64,000 nt of DNA from Flavobacteriales bacterium UBA2306 (GCA_002345565.1 DDVS01000002.1:231605-295604), one strand, 5' to 3'; positions 8,481 through 16,565 are shown, counted from the first letter of the stretch. Translations and numbers: made by a program. The notes: a model not told the origin generated them from the sequence alone.

Positions 8481-9095
8481 CTAGACTTTAATCCAAATAA
8501 CATCAGAAAAAATCTCCCTCGAATCCAAATTTAAAGAAACTAAATTATCCTTGGAAAAATTACCCAAATAATCTTCAATTTTATCTTGGATTAGTGTCAA
8601 TTCGGTTTTCAGTTTCCAATGTTCTCCATTTTTTTCATCAAAGAAGATAATAAACAATCGGTTTTCAAGGTGTTTCCGTCCTTGCTGACTTTGATTGTTG
8701 TAAAGCCATTCAATCAATTCCTTTTTATGATTCAATGAATAATCAAAACTCTTCCCAAATTGCCTCGGAAAAACGCTGCTTTTATGGTCAAACGGAATCT
8801 CCGAAATATAAAAATCCACTGTTTTAGAAAATGGATTGTCTTCTTTTTTAACTAAAGAATTTGAAACAAAAATAGATTCAACCGCTTTTGCCGACCAGAA
8901 ATTCAGCCAACGATTGAAAGCATAATTTCTAAGTTCATTATCAAAATCTTTACATTGATTTTCCAGATTTTCAAAATCCTGAATCTGATAAATGAACTTC
9001 GTTTTTCTATCCCATTCATCCGATTGCTTTCTTCCCCAAGTGTAAGGGAAATCAAGACGTTTTTTGAGCTCGGATTCTAGAGATTGGAGATTCAT
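8481..9095 (-). CDS. Hypothetical protein, candidate PD-(D/E)XK restriction endonuclease
   Basis: 204 residues, not assigned to a family I can name. The sequence has an early helix with a Glu (SAKAVESIF, Glu73), then a beta-strand TVDFYISEIPFDHKSSVF in which Asp94, Asp103 and Lys105 are spaced like the D...(D/E)xK catalytic triad of restriction endonucleases. It lies directly upstream of, and on the same strand as, a D12 adenine methylase, the usual arrangement of a small type II system. Size fits simple type II enzymes. The assignment is inference; no homology search was possible, and an unrelated conserved protein is the alternative. Confidence 0.5.
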   Translation of the reverse strand: MNLQSLESELKKRLDFPYTWGRKQSDEWDRKTKFIYQIQDFENLENQCKDFDNELRNYAFNRWLNFWSAKAVESIFVSNSLVKKEDNPFSKTVDFYISEIPFDHKSSVFPRQFGKSFDYSLNHKKELIEWLYNNQSQQGRKHLENRLFIIFFDEKNGEHWKLKTELTLIQDKIEDYLGNFSKDNLVSLNLDSREIFSDVIWIKV

Positions 9096-9117
9096 TTGTG
9101 TTTAATTTTTCACTCGA

Positions 9118-10083
9118 TTATTTCTGAATCAACCTCACAATCTCCAGCGCCACTTTCAAAGCCTCAGTTCCGTCTTCCAAAGAAACCTGAACAGGAACAT
9201 CATATTCAATTGCATTAGCGAAACTTTCCAATTCGTCAAGAATTGCATTATTCGGCTGAATGTTCGGATATTCGAAAAGAATCTGGTTTTTCTCACCTTC
9301 TGCATTTTCGATAATCATATCAAAGTCAGATGGGTTTTCCGGCGCCGGTTTCATACGGATAACTTCTGCTTTTTTCTCCAAGAAATCTACAGAAACATAA
9401 GCGTCTTGCTGAAAAAATCTTGATTTACGCATTGCTTTCATCGATATTCTGGAAGTCGTTAAGTTAGCCACACAACCATTTTCAAACTCAATCCTCGCAT
9501 TACAAATATCTGGTGTTTTACTCACAACAGAAACACCGCTCGCGTGGATTTCTTTTACTTTTGACTTTACCAAACTCAACAAAATATCCAAATCGTGAAT
9601 CATCAAATCCAAAACTACAGAAACATCCGTTCCTCTAGGATTGAATTCCGCCAATCTGTGAATCTCGATAAACATCGGATTCTGAATATAATCTTTCGCT
9701 CCAATGAAAGCCGGATTATATCTTTCCACGTGACCAACCTGTGCTTTGATTCCGAATTCTCTGCATTTGTAAAGAATTTCTTCCGCTTGCTCCAGAGTTT
9801 GTGTCACAGGTTTTTCGATGAAAAAATGAATGCCTTTTTCAATCGCTTTCATTGCATAATCGTAGTGATAAACAGTTGGTGTAACAATATCCAGCATATC
9901 GATTTCATTTAACAAATCGTCGAAATTCTCAAAATATTTATAACCAAATTCTGCTGCTAGTTTTCGTCCGTTTTCTGCATCTTTATCGTGGAAACCAACG
10001 AGTTCATATTTCTCAGATTGATTCAATAATCTCAAATGGATTTTCCCCAAATGTCCAGCGCCTACAAGTCCTGCTTTTATCAT
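9118..10083 (-). CDS. Gfo/Idh/MocA-family NAD(P)-dependent oxidoreductase
   Basis: 321 residues. The N-terminal Rossmann fold begins AGLVGAGHLGKIHLRLL, with GAGHLG at 8-13. The EKP signature (IEKPVTQTLEQAEEI) near residue 95 supplies the catalytic Lys of the family, and the C-terminal half is the GFO/IDH/MocA beta-sheet domain (includes DVVLDLMIHDLDILL-like sequence with the conserved His-Asp). Members act on sugars, inositols or related polyols, and the substrate is not predictable here. The gene ends 22 bases from the 204-residue gene start, so the two may be co-transcribed. A second family member lies 335 bases away. Confidence 0.9.
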   Translation of the reverse strand: MIKAGLVGAGHLGKIHLRLLNQSEKYELVGFHDKDAENGRKLAAEFGYKYFENFDDLLNEIDMLDIVTPTVYHYDYAMKAIEKGIHFFIEKPVTQTLEQAEEILYKCREFGIKAQVGHVERYNPAFIGAKDYIQNPMFIEIHRLAEFNPRGTDVSVVLDLMIHDLDILLSLVKSKVKEIHASGVSVVSKTPDICNARIEFENGCVANLTTSRISMKAMRKSRFFQQDAYVSVDFLEKKAEVIRMKPAPENPSDFDMIIENAEGEKNQILFEYPNIQPNNAILDELESFANAIEYDVPVQVSLEDGTEALKVALEIVRLIQK

Positions 10084-10130
10084 AGCTTATTTTTCTTCAG
10101 GAGGTAAATTTAAGAATTATCACAAATCCA

Positions 10131-10170
10131 AATAAAAAAAGACTCAGAATTTTTGGTGTTTCTGAGTCTT
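10131..10170 (-). terminator. Terminator between the two Gfo/Idh/MocA genes
   Basis: The stem AAGACTCAGAA/TTCTGAGTCTT (10139-10149 with 10160-10170) is flanked by an A run at 10131-10140 that becomes a T tract on the minus strand. It separates transcription of the two oxidoreductase genes. Confidence 0.8.
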
Positions 10171-10190
10171 GTCATTTAATAATATTTGTT

Positions 10191-10275
10191 TGGGCAGCTA
10201 TTACCGCCTTCCGCTCCCAATCTTTTCACTCCACTACGTTGCGTACAAAGGATTTCCGCTCAAGTCGGGCTGCAG
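10191..10275. repeat. Dispersed intergenic repeat, GGGCAGCTATT...TCGGGCTGC family, copy A
   Basis: It begins TGGGCAGCTATT, continues CCGCCTTCCGCTCCCAAT and ends GGATTTCCGCTCAAGTCGGGCTGC. A related copy is at 14685-14779 with the same ordered blocks. No ORF is present. Together with the terminator and a GTCAGATTGAG repeat at 10391-10412 it fills the 335-base gap here. Confidence 0.65.
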
Positions 10276-10390
10276 ATTCGCCATCCAATCAACTTTTGCC
10301 AGTCAACACAACATTGTCAACCCGAAGGAATCTAGACAGTGAATTTTAGTTTCCTACAGAATGACAAATTATATTGAAAGGTTTAAAAGT

Positions 10391-10412
10391 GTCAGATTGA
10401 GCGGAGTCGAAG
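10391..10412. repeat. Short dispersed repeat, GTCAGnnTGAG...TCGAAG family
   Basis: GTCAGATTGAGCGGAGTCGAAG, a divergent copy of the family seen at 12523, 13381-13541, 36704-36757 and 41991. Confidence 0.55.
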
Positions 10413-10418
10413 TCTTAT

Positions 10419-11447
10419 TTATAAATCAACAACTTTCCCAGTCTCAGAACTTTCCTTCGCTGCTTCAATTACTTTCATCGTATGGAAAGCTTGTTTTGCT
10501 GTCACTGGAACTTTTTTATCATTTACAATCGCATTGTACAGGTCATCGTAGAAATCAAGATAATTCCCTTGGAAGGTTGGGAATTTGACAACTCTGTCAT
10601 TGTAAACCAAAAGCCCGGTTTTGTCCTCAGGTTCGGTTCCCCAACTGTCACGATTCGGAACTTTTCCCATTTTCAATTCATCTTCTTGGATGTCCGCTCT
10701 GTGTTTCAGGAAACTTCCTTTTTTGCCATGAAAAACATAAGAAGGCGTCATTTCTTTAACAAGGAAACTTGCTTTCAATCTTACACGTTTATTAGGATAA
10801 TAAAGAAGAATATCAAAGTAATCATCAATCAAGGTGTTGTCTCTGGTTTTTCTGATGTCGGCAAAAACTTTTTCCGGATTTCCGAATAAAGTCAAAGCCT
10901 GGTCTATCAAGTGGGAACCCAGATCCATCAAAATACTTGCCCCTGGATTTCCGTTTTCTTTCCAAGCTTTTGGGCTCAACTCTGGATTATATCTTTCAAA
11001 TCGGATTTCTGCTTCTACAATTTCGCCAAGATAATCTTCTTCTAAAACTTTCTTCACGGTTCGGAAATCGCTGTCGTATCGTCGGTTTTGATAAACGCAG
11101 AGTTTTAGATTTTTTTCTTTAGCGAGTTGATGTAATTGTTCTGCTTCCTGCGAAGTTGTAGTGAAAGCCTTTTCTACCAAAGCGTGTTTTCCAGCTTCCA
11201 AAACTTTCTTTGTGAATTCGAAATGCGTATCGATTGGCGTATTAACCACGATTAATTCTGCATCACTTTCCAAAACTTCTTTTAAAGAATCAAAACTTTT
11301 AACATTTGGATAGTCGTTTTGTATATTTTTTTTGCTTCGTTCGTAGGCGCCTATTAATTCAAATCCATTGTTAACTTCAAGAAATGGTGCGTGGAACAAT
11401 TTCCCCGAACCACCATAAGCTAATAAAGCCGTTTTTATTTGTCTCAT
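10419..11447 (-). CDS. Gfo/Idh/MocA-family oxidoreductase (second copy)
   Basis: 342 residues with a Rossmann domain starting KTALLAYGGSGKLFHAPFL and a C-terminal GFO/IDH/MocA domain. The usual EKP signature is here VEKAFTTTSQEAEQLH, with Ala replacing Pro after the catalytic Lys, as in the YdgJ/YvaA branch of the family. The glycine motif is also atypical (YGGSGKLFHA). It is only distantly similar to the neighbouring 321-residue member. The substrate is unknown, although scyllo-inositol or sugar oxidation is typical for this branch. Confidence 0.88.
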   Translation of the reverse strand: MRQIKTALLAYGGSGKLFHAPFLEVNNGFELIGAYERSKKNIQNDYPNVKSFDSLKEVLESDAELIVVNTPIDTHFEFTKKVLEAGKHALVEKAFTTTSQEAEQLHQLAKEKNLKLCVYQNRRYDSDFRTVKKVLEEDYLGEIVEAEIRFERYNPELSPKAWKENGNPGASILMDLGSHLIDQALTLFGNPEKVFADIRKTRDNTLIDDYFDILLYYPNKRVRLKASFLVKEMTPSYVFHGKKGSFLKHRADIQEDELKMGKVPNRDSWGTEPEDKTGLLVYNDRVVKFPTFQGNYLDFYDDLYNAIVNDKKVPVTAKQAFHTMKVIEAAKESSETGKVVDL

Positions 11448-11797
11448 AATCCCAAATATAAATTAAGAGATGCAAAGTCGTGATAATTTTGATGAATGCA
11501 AAATCTAAAGCTTAAAGTTTTTACTAAACTTTGTAAGTTAATTTTCCATTTTGTCAGGCTGAAACGCCTATTTCATTTTAAATCTATACAAAACTATGTG
11601 ACGATGTGGTTAAAAAACCTTTCAATGTAAATTTAAAAGATTGAGGCGTAGTTTATCCTAAGCTTGTCGATGGAAAGTATTTTTTGTTTGAAGACAAAAA
11701 ATCAATTTTTTATAAATTTAAAAGCAATTCTTGTTTGGATTTTAATTTTTTCCTTCCGAAATTGCAGTCTGGATTTGAAAAACTACTAATTAGAATA
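11448..11797. other. 350-base intergenic region with degenerate repeats
   Basis: It holds a partial copy of the GTCAGGCTGA repeat near 11553, a fragment related to the 3' part of that repeat (GTTTATCCTAAGCTTGTCGA at 11651-11670) and AT-rich sequence. An open frame from 11684 runs into pcm, but the added residues have no Pcm character and I treat them as leader. Confidence 0.5.
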
Positions 11798-12448
11798 ATG
11801 AGAGATACTTACGTTCACAAGGGCAAAAGAAAACAACTAATCGATTATCTTCATCAGAAAATTGGGATTACTGATTCTTTTGTTCTGGGTGCAATGAACG
11901 AAGTTCCCAGGCACCTTTTCATAGAAAGTGTTTTCGAAGATTATGCTTATGAAGATCGCGCCTTTCCGATTGCTGCTAAACAAACCATTTCTCATCCTTC
12001 AACAGTTGCCGAACAAACCGAACTTTTGGAACTTAACGAAGGCGAAAAAGTCTTGGAAATTGGAACTGGTTGTGGTTATCAGACAGCCGTTTTGATTCAA
12101 ATGAAAGCTTTGGTTTACACGGTTGAACGTCAAAAGGATTTGTACAATTTTTCTACTAAGATCCTTCGTGAATTGAATTTGAGACCAAAATTTCAAAGCT
12201 TCGGAGACGGATTTGCTGGCTTGCCAACATTTGCCCCTTTTGATAAAGTTCTCGTAACGTGTGGTGCGGAGATTCTTCCAACCGAACTTCTGAAACAATT
12301 AAAAGTTGGTGGCAAAATGGTAATTCCACTCGGGAAAACGGATGAACAGATTCTTTATAGATTTACAAAAATCTCAGAAACACAATTTGAGAAAGAAGAA
12401 TTCGGTGTTTACAAATTCGTTCCGATGCTTCAGAATAAATCACATTAA
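11798..12448 (+). CDS. pcm: Protein-L-isoaspartate O-methyltransferase
   Basis: 216 residues from the ATG at 11798 (MRDTYVHKGKRKQLIDYL), the normal length and start for flavobacterial Pcm. An in-frame ATG at 11684 would add 38 residues unlike the family. The enzyme methylates isoaspartyl residues in damaged proteins so that they can return to normal aspartyl linkages. The SAM-binding motif is VLEIGTGCGYQTAVL; upstream is AMNEVPRHLFI and the conserved substrate-site block AFPIAAKQTISHPSTVAEQ, a variant of the usual IGxGQTIS. It stands alone with repeats on both sides. Confidence 0.93.
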   Translation: MRDTYVHKGKRKQLIDYLHQKIGITDSFVLGAMNEVPRHLFIESVFEDYAYEDRAFPIAAKQTISHPSTVAEQTELLELNEGEKVLEIGTGCGYQTAVLIQMKALVYTVERQKDLYNFSTKILRELNLRPKFQSFGDGFAGLPTFAPFDKVLVTCGAEILPTELLKQLKVGGKMVIPLGKTDEQILYRFTKISETQFEKEEFGVYKFVPMLQNKSH

Positions 12449-12522
12449 AATTATTGGAAATAAAAATACTTCGACGCTGTTTAGAGTGACAATTCTACTA
12501 TAAACTCATAATTTTCGAAGAT

Positions 12523-12543
12523 GTCAGGCTGAGGCTCTCGAAG
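12523..12543. repeat. Short dispersed repeat, GTCAGGCTGAGGCTCTCGAAG
   Basis: Single copy between pcm and mazG of the same unit arrayed at 13381-13541. Confidence 0.65.
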
Positions 12544-12582
12544 TTTTTAAATTAATTTTAAATCAATCATAATTTACCACTA

Positions 12583-13353
12583 ATGAATTCTCGACAAGAA
12601 AAAATGGAAGCTTTCGGAAGGCTTCTCGATATAATGGATGACCTTCGGGAAAAATGTCCGTGGGACCAAAAGCAGACCTTTGAAACGCTTCGTCATCTGA
12701 CTTTGGAAGAAACTTACGAATTGTCTGATGCGCTTTTGAATGAGGACTTGCAGGAAATCAAAAAAGAGTTGGGTGATGTCTTGCTGCATTTGGTTTTCTA
12801 TGCAAAAATAGGTTCAGAAAAAGAGAGTTTTGATATGGCTGATGTCATCAATTCTTTGAACGAAAAACTGATTTTCCGTCATCCGCATATTTATGGAGAT
12901 ACGGTTGCAGAAGATGAAGAAGCGGTAAAACAAAATTGGGAAAAACTGAAACTGAAAGAAGGAAATAAATCCATTCTATCTGGTGTTCCAAAAGGTTTGC
13001 CTCCAATTATCAAAGCTTACAGAATCCAAGATAAAGTAAAAGGAATCGGTTTCGAGTTTGATTCTGCAGACGACGCTTGGGCGAAAGTGAGAGAAGAGTT
13101 GCAGGAATTTCATCAGGAAACTGAAAAAGATAAAAAAGAAACTGAACTGGGCGATGTTTTCTTTTCTTTGATTAATTATGCCAGAATTTCCGGACTGAAT
13201 GCTGACACAGCTTTGGAAAAAACCAATGCGAAATTTATCGTCAGATTTCAGAAAATGGAACAGTTGGCATTGTCTAAAAATTTGAGCCTTGCAGACCTTA
13301 ACCTTGTGGAAATGGATGAACTTTGGGAAGAAGCCAAGCTTTTTGAAAAATAA
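12583..13353 (+). CDS. mazG: Nucleoside triphosphate pyrophosphohydrolase MazG
   Basis: 256 residues with two MazG domains, as in E. coli MazG. The enzyme hydrolyses NTPs to NMP and pyrophosphate, helping to clear aberrant nucleotides. The first domain has CPWDQKQTFETLRHL, then EETYEL and ELGDVLLHLVFYA, the metal-binding E-E-x-x-E and E-L-x-D elements. The second has EELQEF and ETELGDVFFSLINYAR, and is followed by the late block ALEKTNAKFIVRFQKME. The repeat array downstream separates it from lemA. Confidence 0.95.
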   Translation: MNSRQEKMEAFGRLLDIMDDLREKCPWDQKQTFETLRHLTLEETYELSDALLNEDLQEIKKELGDVLLHLVFYAKIGSEKESFDMADVINSLNEKLIFRHPHIYGDTVAEDEEAVKQNWEKLKLKEGNKSILSGVPKGLPPIIKAYRIQDKVKGIGFEFDSADDAWAKVREELQEFHQETEKDKKETELGDVFFSLINYARISGLNADTALEKTNAKFIVRFQKMEQLALSKNLSLADLNLVEMDELWEEAKLFEK

Positions 13354-13380
13354 TTTTTGCTTTGATCTTCCTTGAAACTT

Positions 13381-13541
13381 GTCAGGCTGAGGCTCTAGAA
13401 GCTCATAAAATATGTCAGGCTGAGCTTGTCGAAGCCCCACAATATTGTCGAGTTGATAAAACATGTCAGGCTGAGGCTCTAGAAAGTCATAAAATATGTC
13501 AGGCTGAAGTGGAGTTTATCCTAAGCTTGACCAAGAGAAGC
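13381..13541. repeat. Array of four dispersed-repeat units (GTCAGGCTGAG...GAAG)
   Basis: Four copies of about 21 bases start at 13381, 13414, 13465 and 13498, so the spacing is 33, 51 and 33. Units end alternately in CTCTAGAAG and CTTGTCGAAG; the last grades into GGAGTTTATCCTAAGCTTGACC, also seen at 11651. The units are imperfect and no cas gene is near. The array fills most of the 278-base gap between mazG and lemA. Confidence 0.75.
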
Positions 13542-13591
13542 TCATTTTTCTCATTAAATTAAAAATAAATACGGCTCTAGCATTTAATTTG

Positions 13592-13599
13592 TATATTTG
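13592..13599 (+). promoter_or_regulatory. -7 promoter element of the lemA operon
   Basis: TATATTTG, a match to TAnnTTTG, 32 bases before the lemA ATG. No clear -33 box. Confidence 0.55.
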
Positions 13600-13631
13600 G
13601 TTTAAGTAAAAATTTTAAAACACATCAAACT

Positions 13632-14231
13632 ATGAAAGGTAAAGGTTGTATTGTATTAGTTGTCATTGCTGTCATCATTGCAATCATTGGATTTTCCGTT
13701 TCCGGAAGATATAATTCTATGGTAGTAGCGAACAACGAAGTCCTTAAAAAATGGGCGAATGTAGAGACGGTTTATCAAAAAAGAGCAAACCTGATTCCTA
13801 ATTTGGAAAGAACCGTAAAGTCTTACGCCAAATATGAGCAGGAAACCCTGACTCAGGTGGTAGAAGCTAGAGCAAAAGCAACTTCTGTGAATGTAGATCC
13901 TACGAATATGACAGAAGCTGATATGGCAAAATTTCAGGCTGCTCAAAGCCAATTAAGTGGCGCTTTAGGAAGATTGCTTATGGTGGTAGAAAAATATCCG
14001 GATCTCAAAGCGGACCAGCAGTATATCAACTTCCAGAGAGAATACACAGCTATTGAAAACAGCATCCGTTCAGAAACCGTTTATTATAACGATTCTGTAG
14101 AAAAATTCAATAACCTGGTAGAGCAATTCCCGGGCAATATTGTTGCTGCTTTTTTTCCGAAGTTCAAAGTGAAACCAACTTTCAAATCTGACGCTGGCGC
14201 AGAAAAAGCACCAAGTGTATTTTCAGAATAA
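13632..14231 (+). CDS. lemA: LemA family protein
   Basis: 199 residues. A short N-terminal tail and one transmembrane helix (about residues 5-24, CIVLVVIAVIIAIIGFSV) are followed by a long helical, mostly coiled-coil domain with the LemA opening YNSMVVANNEVLKKWANVE and later block KRANLIPNLERTVKSYAKYE. The conserved C-terminal FPKFKVKPTFKSD is present. LemA proteins are membrane-anchored and of unknown biochemical role, commonly encoded with TPM-domain proteins as here. The stop overlaps the next ATG (TAATG), so the genes are translationally coupled. Confidence 0.93.
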   Translation: MKGKGCIVLVVIAVIIAIIGFSVSGRYNSMVVANNEVLKKWANVETVYQKRANLIPNLERTVKSYAKYEQETLTQVVEARAKATSVNVDPTNMTEADMAKFQAAQSQLSGALGRLLMVVEKYPDLKADQQYINFQREYTAIENSIRSETVYYNDSVEKFNNLVEQFPGNIVAAFFPKFKVKPTFKSDAGAEKAPSVFSE

Positions 14232-14659
14232 TGAATCATTTCCTTACAGATACAGAGATGGCTTCCCTCGTGGAAGCCATCAAAATAGCTGAAGACCACT
14301 CTTCCGGCGAGATTCGTGTGCACATCGATTCCACGGCTGAAGATGATTTTGCCAGAAAAGCGTTTGCCATTTTTCGTTCGCTGGATATGCATAACACCAA
14401 AGAAAGAAATGCTGTTTTGTTTTATGTCAATTTTGAACAGCATTATCTGACAATTATTGGCGACGAAGGTATTCACAAAAAAGTAAAGCAGCAGTTCTGG
14501 GACACTCTTCACGATGAAATCACCTCTCAATTTGCGCAAGAAAATTATTGTGAAGGTCTGAAGGAAGCGATTCTGAAAACAGGGCTCGAACTGAAAAAAT
14601 ATTTCCCTGTAGATGGGGAAAATATCAATGAATTATCCAATGATATCAGCTTTTCATAA
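14231..14659 (+). CDS. TPM-domain protein (first of two)
   Basis: 142 residues forming essentially one TPM domain (PF04536), without signal peptide or membrane helix. Typical blocks are AIKIAEDHSSGEIRVHI near the start and RNAVLFYVNFEQHYLTIIGDEG in the middle, followed by KVKQQFWDTLHDEIT. It is the usual middle gene of lemA-TPM-TPM operons in Bacteroidota. Its C-terminal tail ends at GENINELSNDISFS, and the downstream gene begins close by. The second gene's start region is disturbed by a dispersed repeat (14685-14779). Confidence 0.9.
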   Translation: MNHFLTDTEMASLVEAIKIAEDHSSGEIRVHIDSTAEDDFARKAFAIFRSLDMHNTKERNAVLFYVNFEQHYLTIIGDEGIHKKVKQQFWDTLHDEITSQFAQENYCEGLKEAILKTGLELKKYFPVDGENINELSNDISFS

Positions 14660-14684
14660 ACTATACAAACATCCGGACAAAGAT

Positions 14685-14779
14685 CTGGGCAGCTATTCCG
14701 CCCTCCGTTCCCGCTATCCCAAAAGCCAAGGCTATTTCCAAAACTATTTTGGGATGAGCTCCACTCAGGTCGGGCTGCG
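14685..14779. repeat. Dispersed repeat copy B overlapping the start of the second TPM gene
   Basis: The order of blocks (CTGGGCAGCTATT, CCGCCCTCCGTTCCC, then CAGGTCGGGCTGC) matches the repeat at 10191-10275. Inside is a hairpin-like pair (ATCCCAAAAG near 14717 and CTATTTTGGGAT near 14744). It occupies exactly the place where the signal peptide start of the following gene would be expected. Confidence 0.65.
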
Positions 14780-15596
14780 AGAAGGTGAGGTTTCAGAATC
14801 CCGTTTCGCATTTTTTACAAAATTGGTCTTTGTATTATTGTTGGCATTGGGCTTATTGGCGAAAGCGCAATTAGTGCCGGAAAAACCTGCTGTTCTTTAT
14901 CCTGTTTATGATAAAGCCAATCTGCTGTCGGAAAGTGAAAAAGACGCACTGAATCAAAAACTCATCAAGTTTTCAGATTCTACTTCTACAGAAATAGAAG
15001 TGATAATTCTTCCAACCACAAACGGCGAAGATGTCAATTATCTCGCAACGATGTATGGCGAAAAATGGGGAATCGGACAGAAAGACGTAGATAATGGCGT
15101 CGTCTTCCTCATTGCCACTGAAGACCATACAATGTCCATCCAACAAGGTCGCGCAGTTGAACAATATTTAACAGCTTCGGTAGCAGGACAGATTTTGGAT
15201 TATCTCGTAACGCCGGCTTTCAAAAAAGGAGAATGGTATAATGGGATAGACCGTGGAACTTCTGCCATTATGGAAGCGGTACAAGGTAAGTTTAAACCGA
15301 TTGTAAAAAAGCAAAAGAAAGACAATGGTATCAATATCGGAACTATTTTCATCGTTGTGATTATTATGATTATTTTACTCAGCATCATCAACAAAAATAA
15401 TAGGGGCGGTGGCAACTACGATGATGATGACTATACACTCTCCAGAAGAGGAAACCGAAGATATCGCGGCGGATTCTTCCCATTTCCGGGAAGCTTCGGT
15501 GGCGGCAGCTTTGGCGGCGGAAGTAGTGGTGGTGGCTTTGGCGGTTTCGGTGGCGGCGGAAGCTTTGGTGGCGGCGGCGCTTCTGGCGGTTGGTAA
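14754..15596 (+). CDS. TPM-domain membrane protein with Gly-rich tail (YgcG-like)
   Basis: 280 residues from the ATG at 14754; the frame is open further upstream to an ATG at 14613, but those residues are translated repeat DNA. The signal sequence is FFTKLVFVLLLALGLLAKAQ, then a TPM domain (about 55-185, with VYDKANLLSESEKDALNQKL), one membrane helix (IGTIFIVVIIMIILLSII) and a C-terminal tail of Gly, Ser and Phe repeats. This is the classic last gene of lemA-TPM-TPM operons. The real start is uncertain because a dispersed repeat lies over it, leaving about 15 repeat-derived residues before the signal peptide. Confidence 0.82.
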   Translation: MSSTQVGLREGEVSESRFAFFTKLVFVLLLALGLLAKAQLVPEKPAVLYPVYDKANLLSESEKDALNQKLIKFSDSTSTEIEVIILPTTNGEDVNYLATMYGEKWGIGQKDVDNGVVFLIATEDHTMSIQQGRAVEQYLTASVAGQILDYLVTPAFKKGEWYNGIDRGTSAIMEAVQGKFKPIVKKQKKDNGINIGTIFIVVIIMIILLSIINKNNRGGGNYDDDDYTLSRRGNRRYRGGFFPFPGSFGGGSFGGGSSGGGFGGFGGGGSFGGGGASGGW

Positions 15597-15618
15597 AGTT
15601 ACAAATCAGTACAAAATA

Positions 15619-15655
15619 ATAATCCGGATAATCTTCTTATCCGGATTTGTTATTT
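15619..15655 (+). terminator. Terminator of the lemA operon
   Basis: An 11-bp perfect stem AATCCGGATAA/TTATCCGGATT (15621-15631 with 15637-15647) followed by a T-rich stretch. Confidence 0.8.
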
Positions 15656-15695
15656 TAAAGCAAATTGGATATGCAAACAAAATCTCCAGTATAAA

Positions 15696-16385
15696 TTAAG
15701 CTACATTTTGATAGATTTTGTTTTGATTATTAAACTCTTCAATAGTTTAATAACTCAAGGCGCTGTGTCGTCTTTTTTTGTTGTACCAGATTTCAATTTA
15801 TTCAAAAATTTCCAACTCCATTTTTTCTTTTGTGATGAGCTTGTTTCCATAAATGAGTTCTGTTTTCAAAGATTTGAAAAAGCTCTCCGCCACTGCATTA
15901 TCCCAACAATTTCCTCTGCGGCTCATACTTCTTGTAACTTCATAGAATTCCAGAGTATTTGCAAATTTCTGCTTGCATATTGAACGCCTTGGTCGCTATG
16001 AAAAATTAGACTTTTCCCTATCTTTCTATTTTTGACAGCCATTTTCCAGGCAGAAAGACTTGTCTCTTCAGTGCTCATTCCTTTGCTTAAACTCCATCCA
16101 ATAATTTTTCTATCATACAAATCAATCACTGTTGTTAAGTACAAAAATCCTTCGTTGGTTTGAATATAGGTAATATCAGAAACCCAAGCTTGGACAGGTT
16201 TTTCTGCTATAAAAGTCCTGTCCAACATATTGATTTGCTTTTTTGTTTTTTCTTTCAAAAGCAATTTCTTGCTACGCGGCCTGTTTTTCCATTTGTAATA
16301 ACTGCTGGAGCTTAGTTTTAAAACTTGGCACATCTTTTCAGTCGGGAAAAATAGATTCATTATTTTTTATGAATTTATGTTTCAT
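15696..16385 (-). pseudogene. IS3-family transposase orfB, inactivated
   Basis: The original start is probably the ATG at 16385 (MKHKFIKNNES). A one-base change then shifts frame near the PTEK block. The readable part has the helical region SSSYYKWKNRPRSKK, a jump that omits about 60 residues normally preceding LLDRxF, and the rve integrase core with AWVSDITYI and LIFHSDQGVQYAS (first two acidic residues of DDE). A second frameshift at about 15965-15972 is followed, in another frame, by SMSRRGNCWDNAVAESFF (the last catalytic Glu). Two stop codons interrupt the tail. It cannot make active transposase. Confidence 0.88.
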
Positions 16386-16501
16386 CGACCGCTCTTGGAG
16401 AAGATGCCGATTGCGAGTTCTGATACATTAGTTCGTTCTTTGCTTGGCTGAACTGCTTTGGTTTTAAAAGCAGGGTCTTAGATTTTTCGCTCTCGTTTCA
16501 T
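16386..16501 (-). pseudogene. IS3-family orfA remnant
   Basis: Starting at ATG 16501, MKRERKI is followed by a stop and then, in a shifted frame, by FKTKAVQPSKERTNVSELA, the N-terminal HTH part of an IS3 orfA. This is joined directly to AIGIFSKSGR, the normal C-terminal end of orfA, so the leucine-zipper middle has been deleted. Confidence 0.72.
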
Positions 16502-16565
16502 AAGTTAAAATTATGGATTTATACTTAACTTGCACTGGACACTAATTTAGTGCATGAAGAAATAG

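Larger units (their letters stand above)
15683..16541 (-). mobile_element. Decayed IS3-family (IS150-like) insertion sequence
   Basis: Terminal inverted repeats can be read: TCTCCAGTATAAATTAAG at 15683-15700 and, on the minus strand from 16541, TGTCCAGTGCAAGTTAAG, 14 of 18 identical. Between them are remnants of orfA and orfB. The element is 859 bp, whereas intact members are about 1.2-1.5 kb, so internal deletions have occurred. No target duplication was recognised. Confidence 0.8.

Noticed and set aside
11684..11797. N-terminal extension of pcm
   Set aside because: The 38 added residues have no Pcm character, and the conserved family start fits the ATG at 11798.
12976..13464. 162-codon minus-strand ORF opposite mazG and the repeat array
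   Set aside because: Its first part is translated repeat DNA and the rest is antisense to conserved MazG sequence.
13381..13541. Possible CRISPR array in the repeated GTCAGGCTGAG region
   Set aside because: Units are imperfect, the spacers are short, similar or irregular, the same unit occurs alone elsewhere in intergenic DNA, and there is no cas gene in the window.
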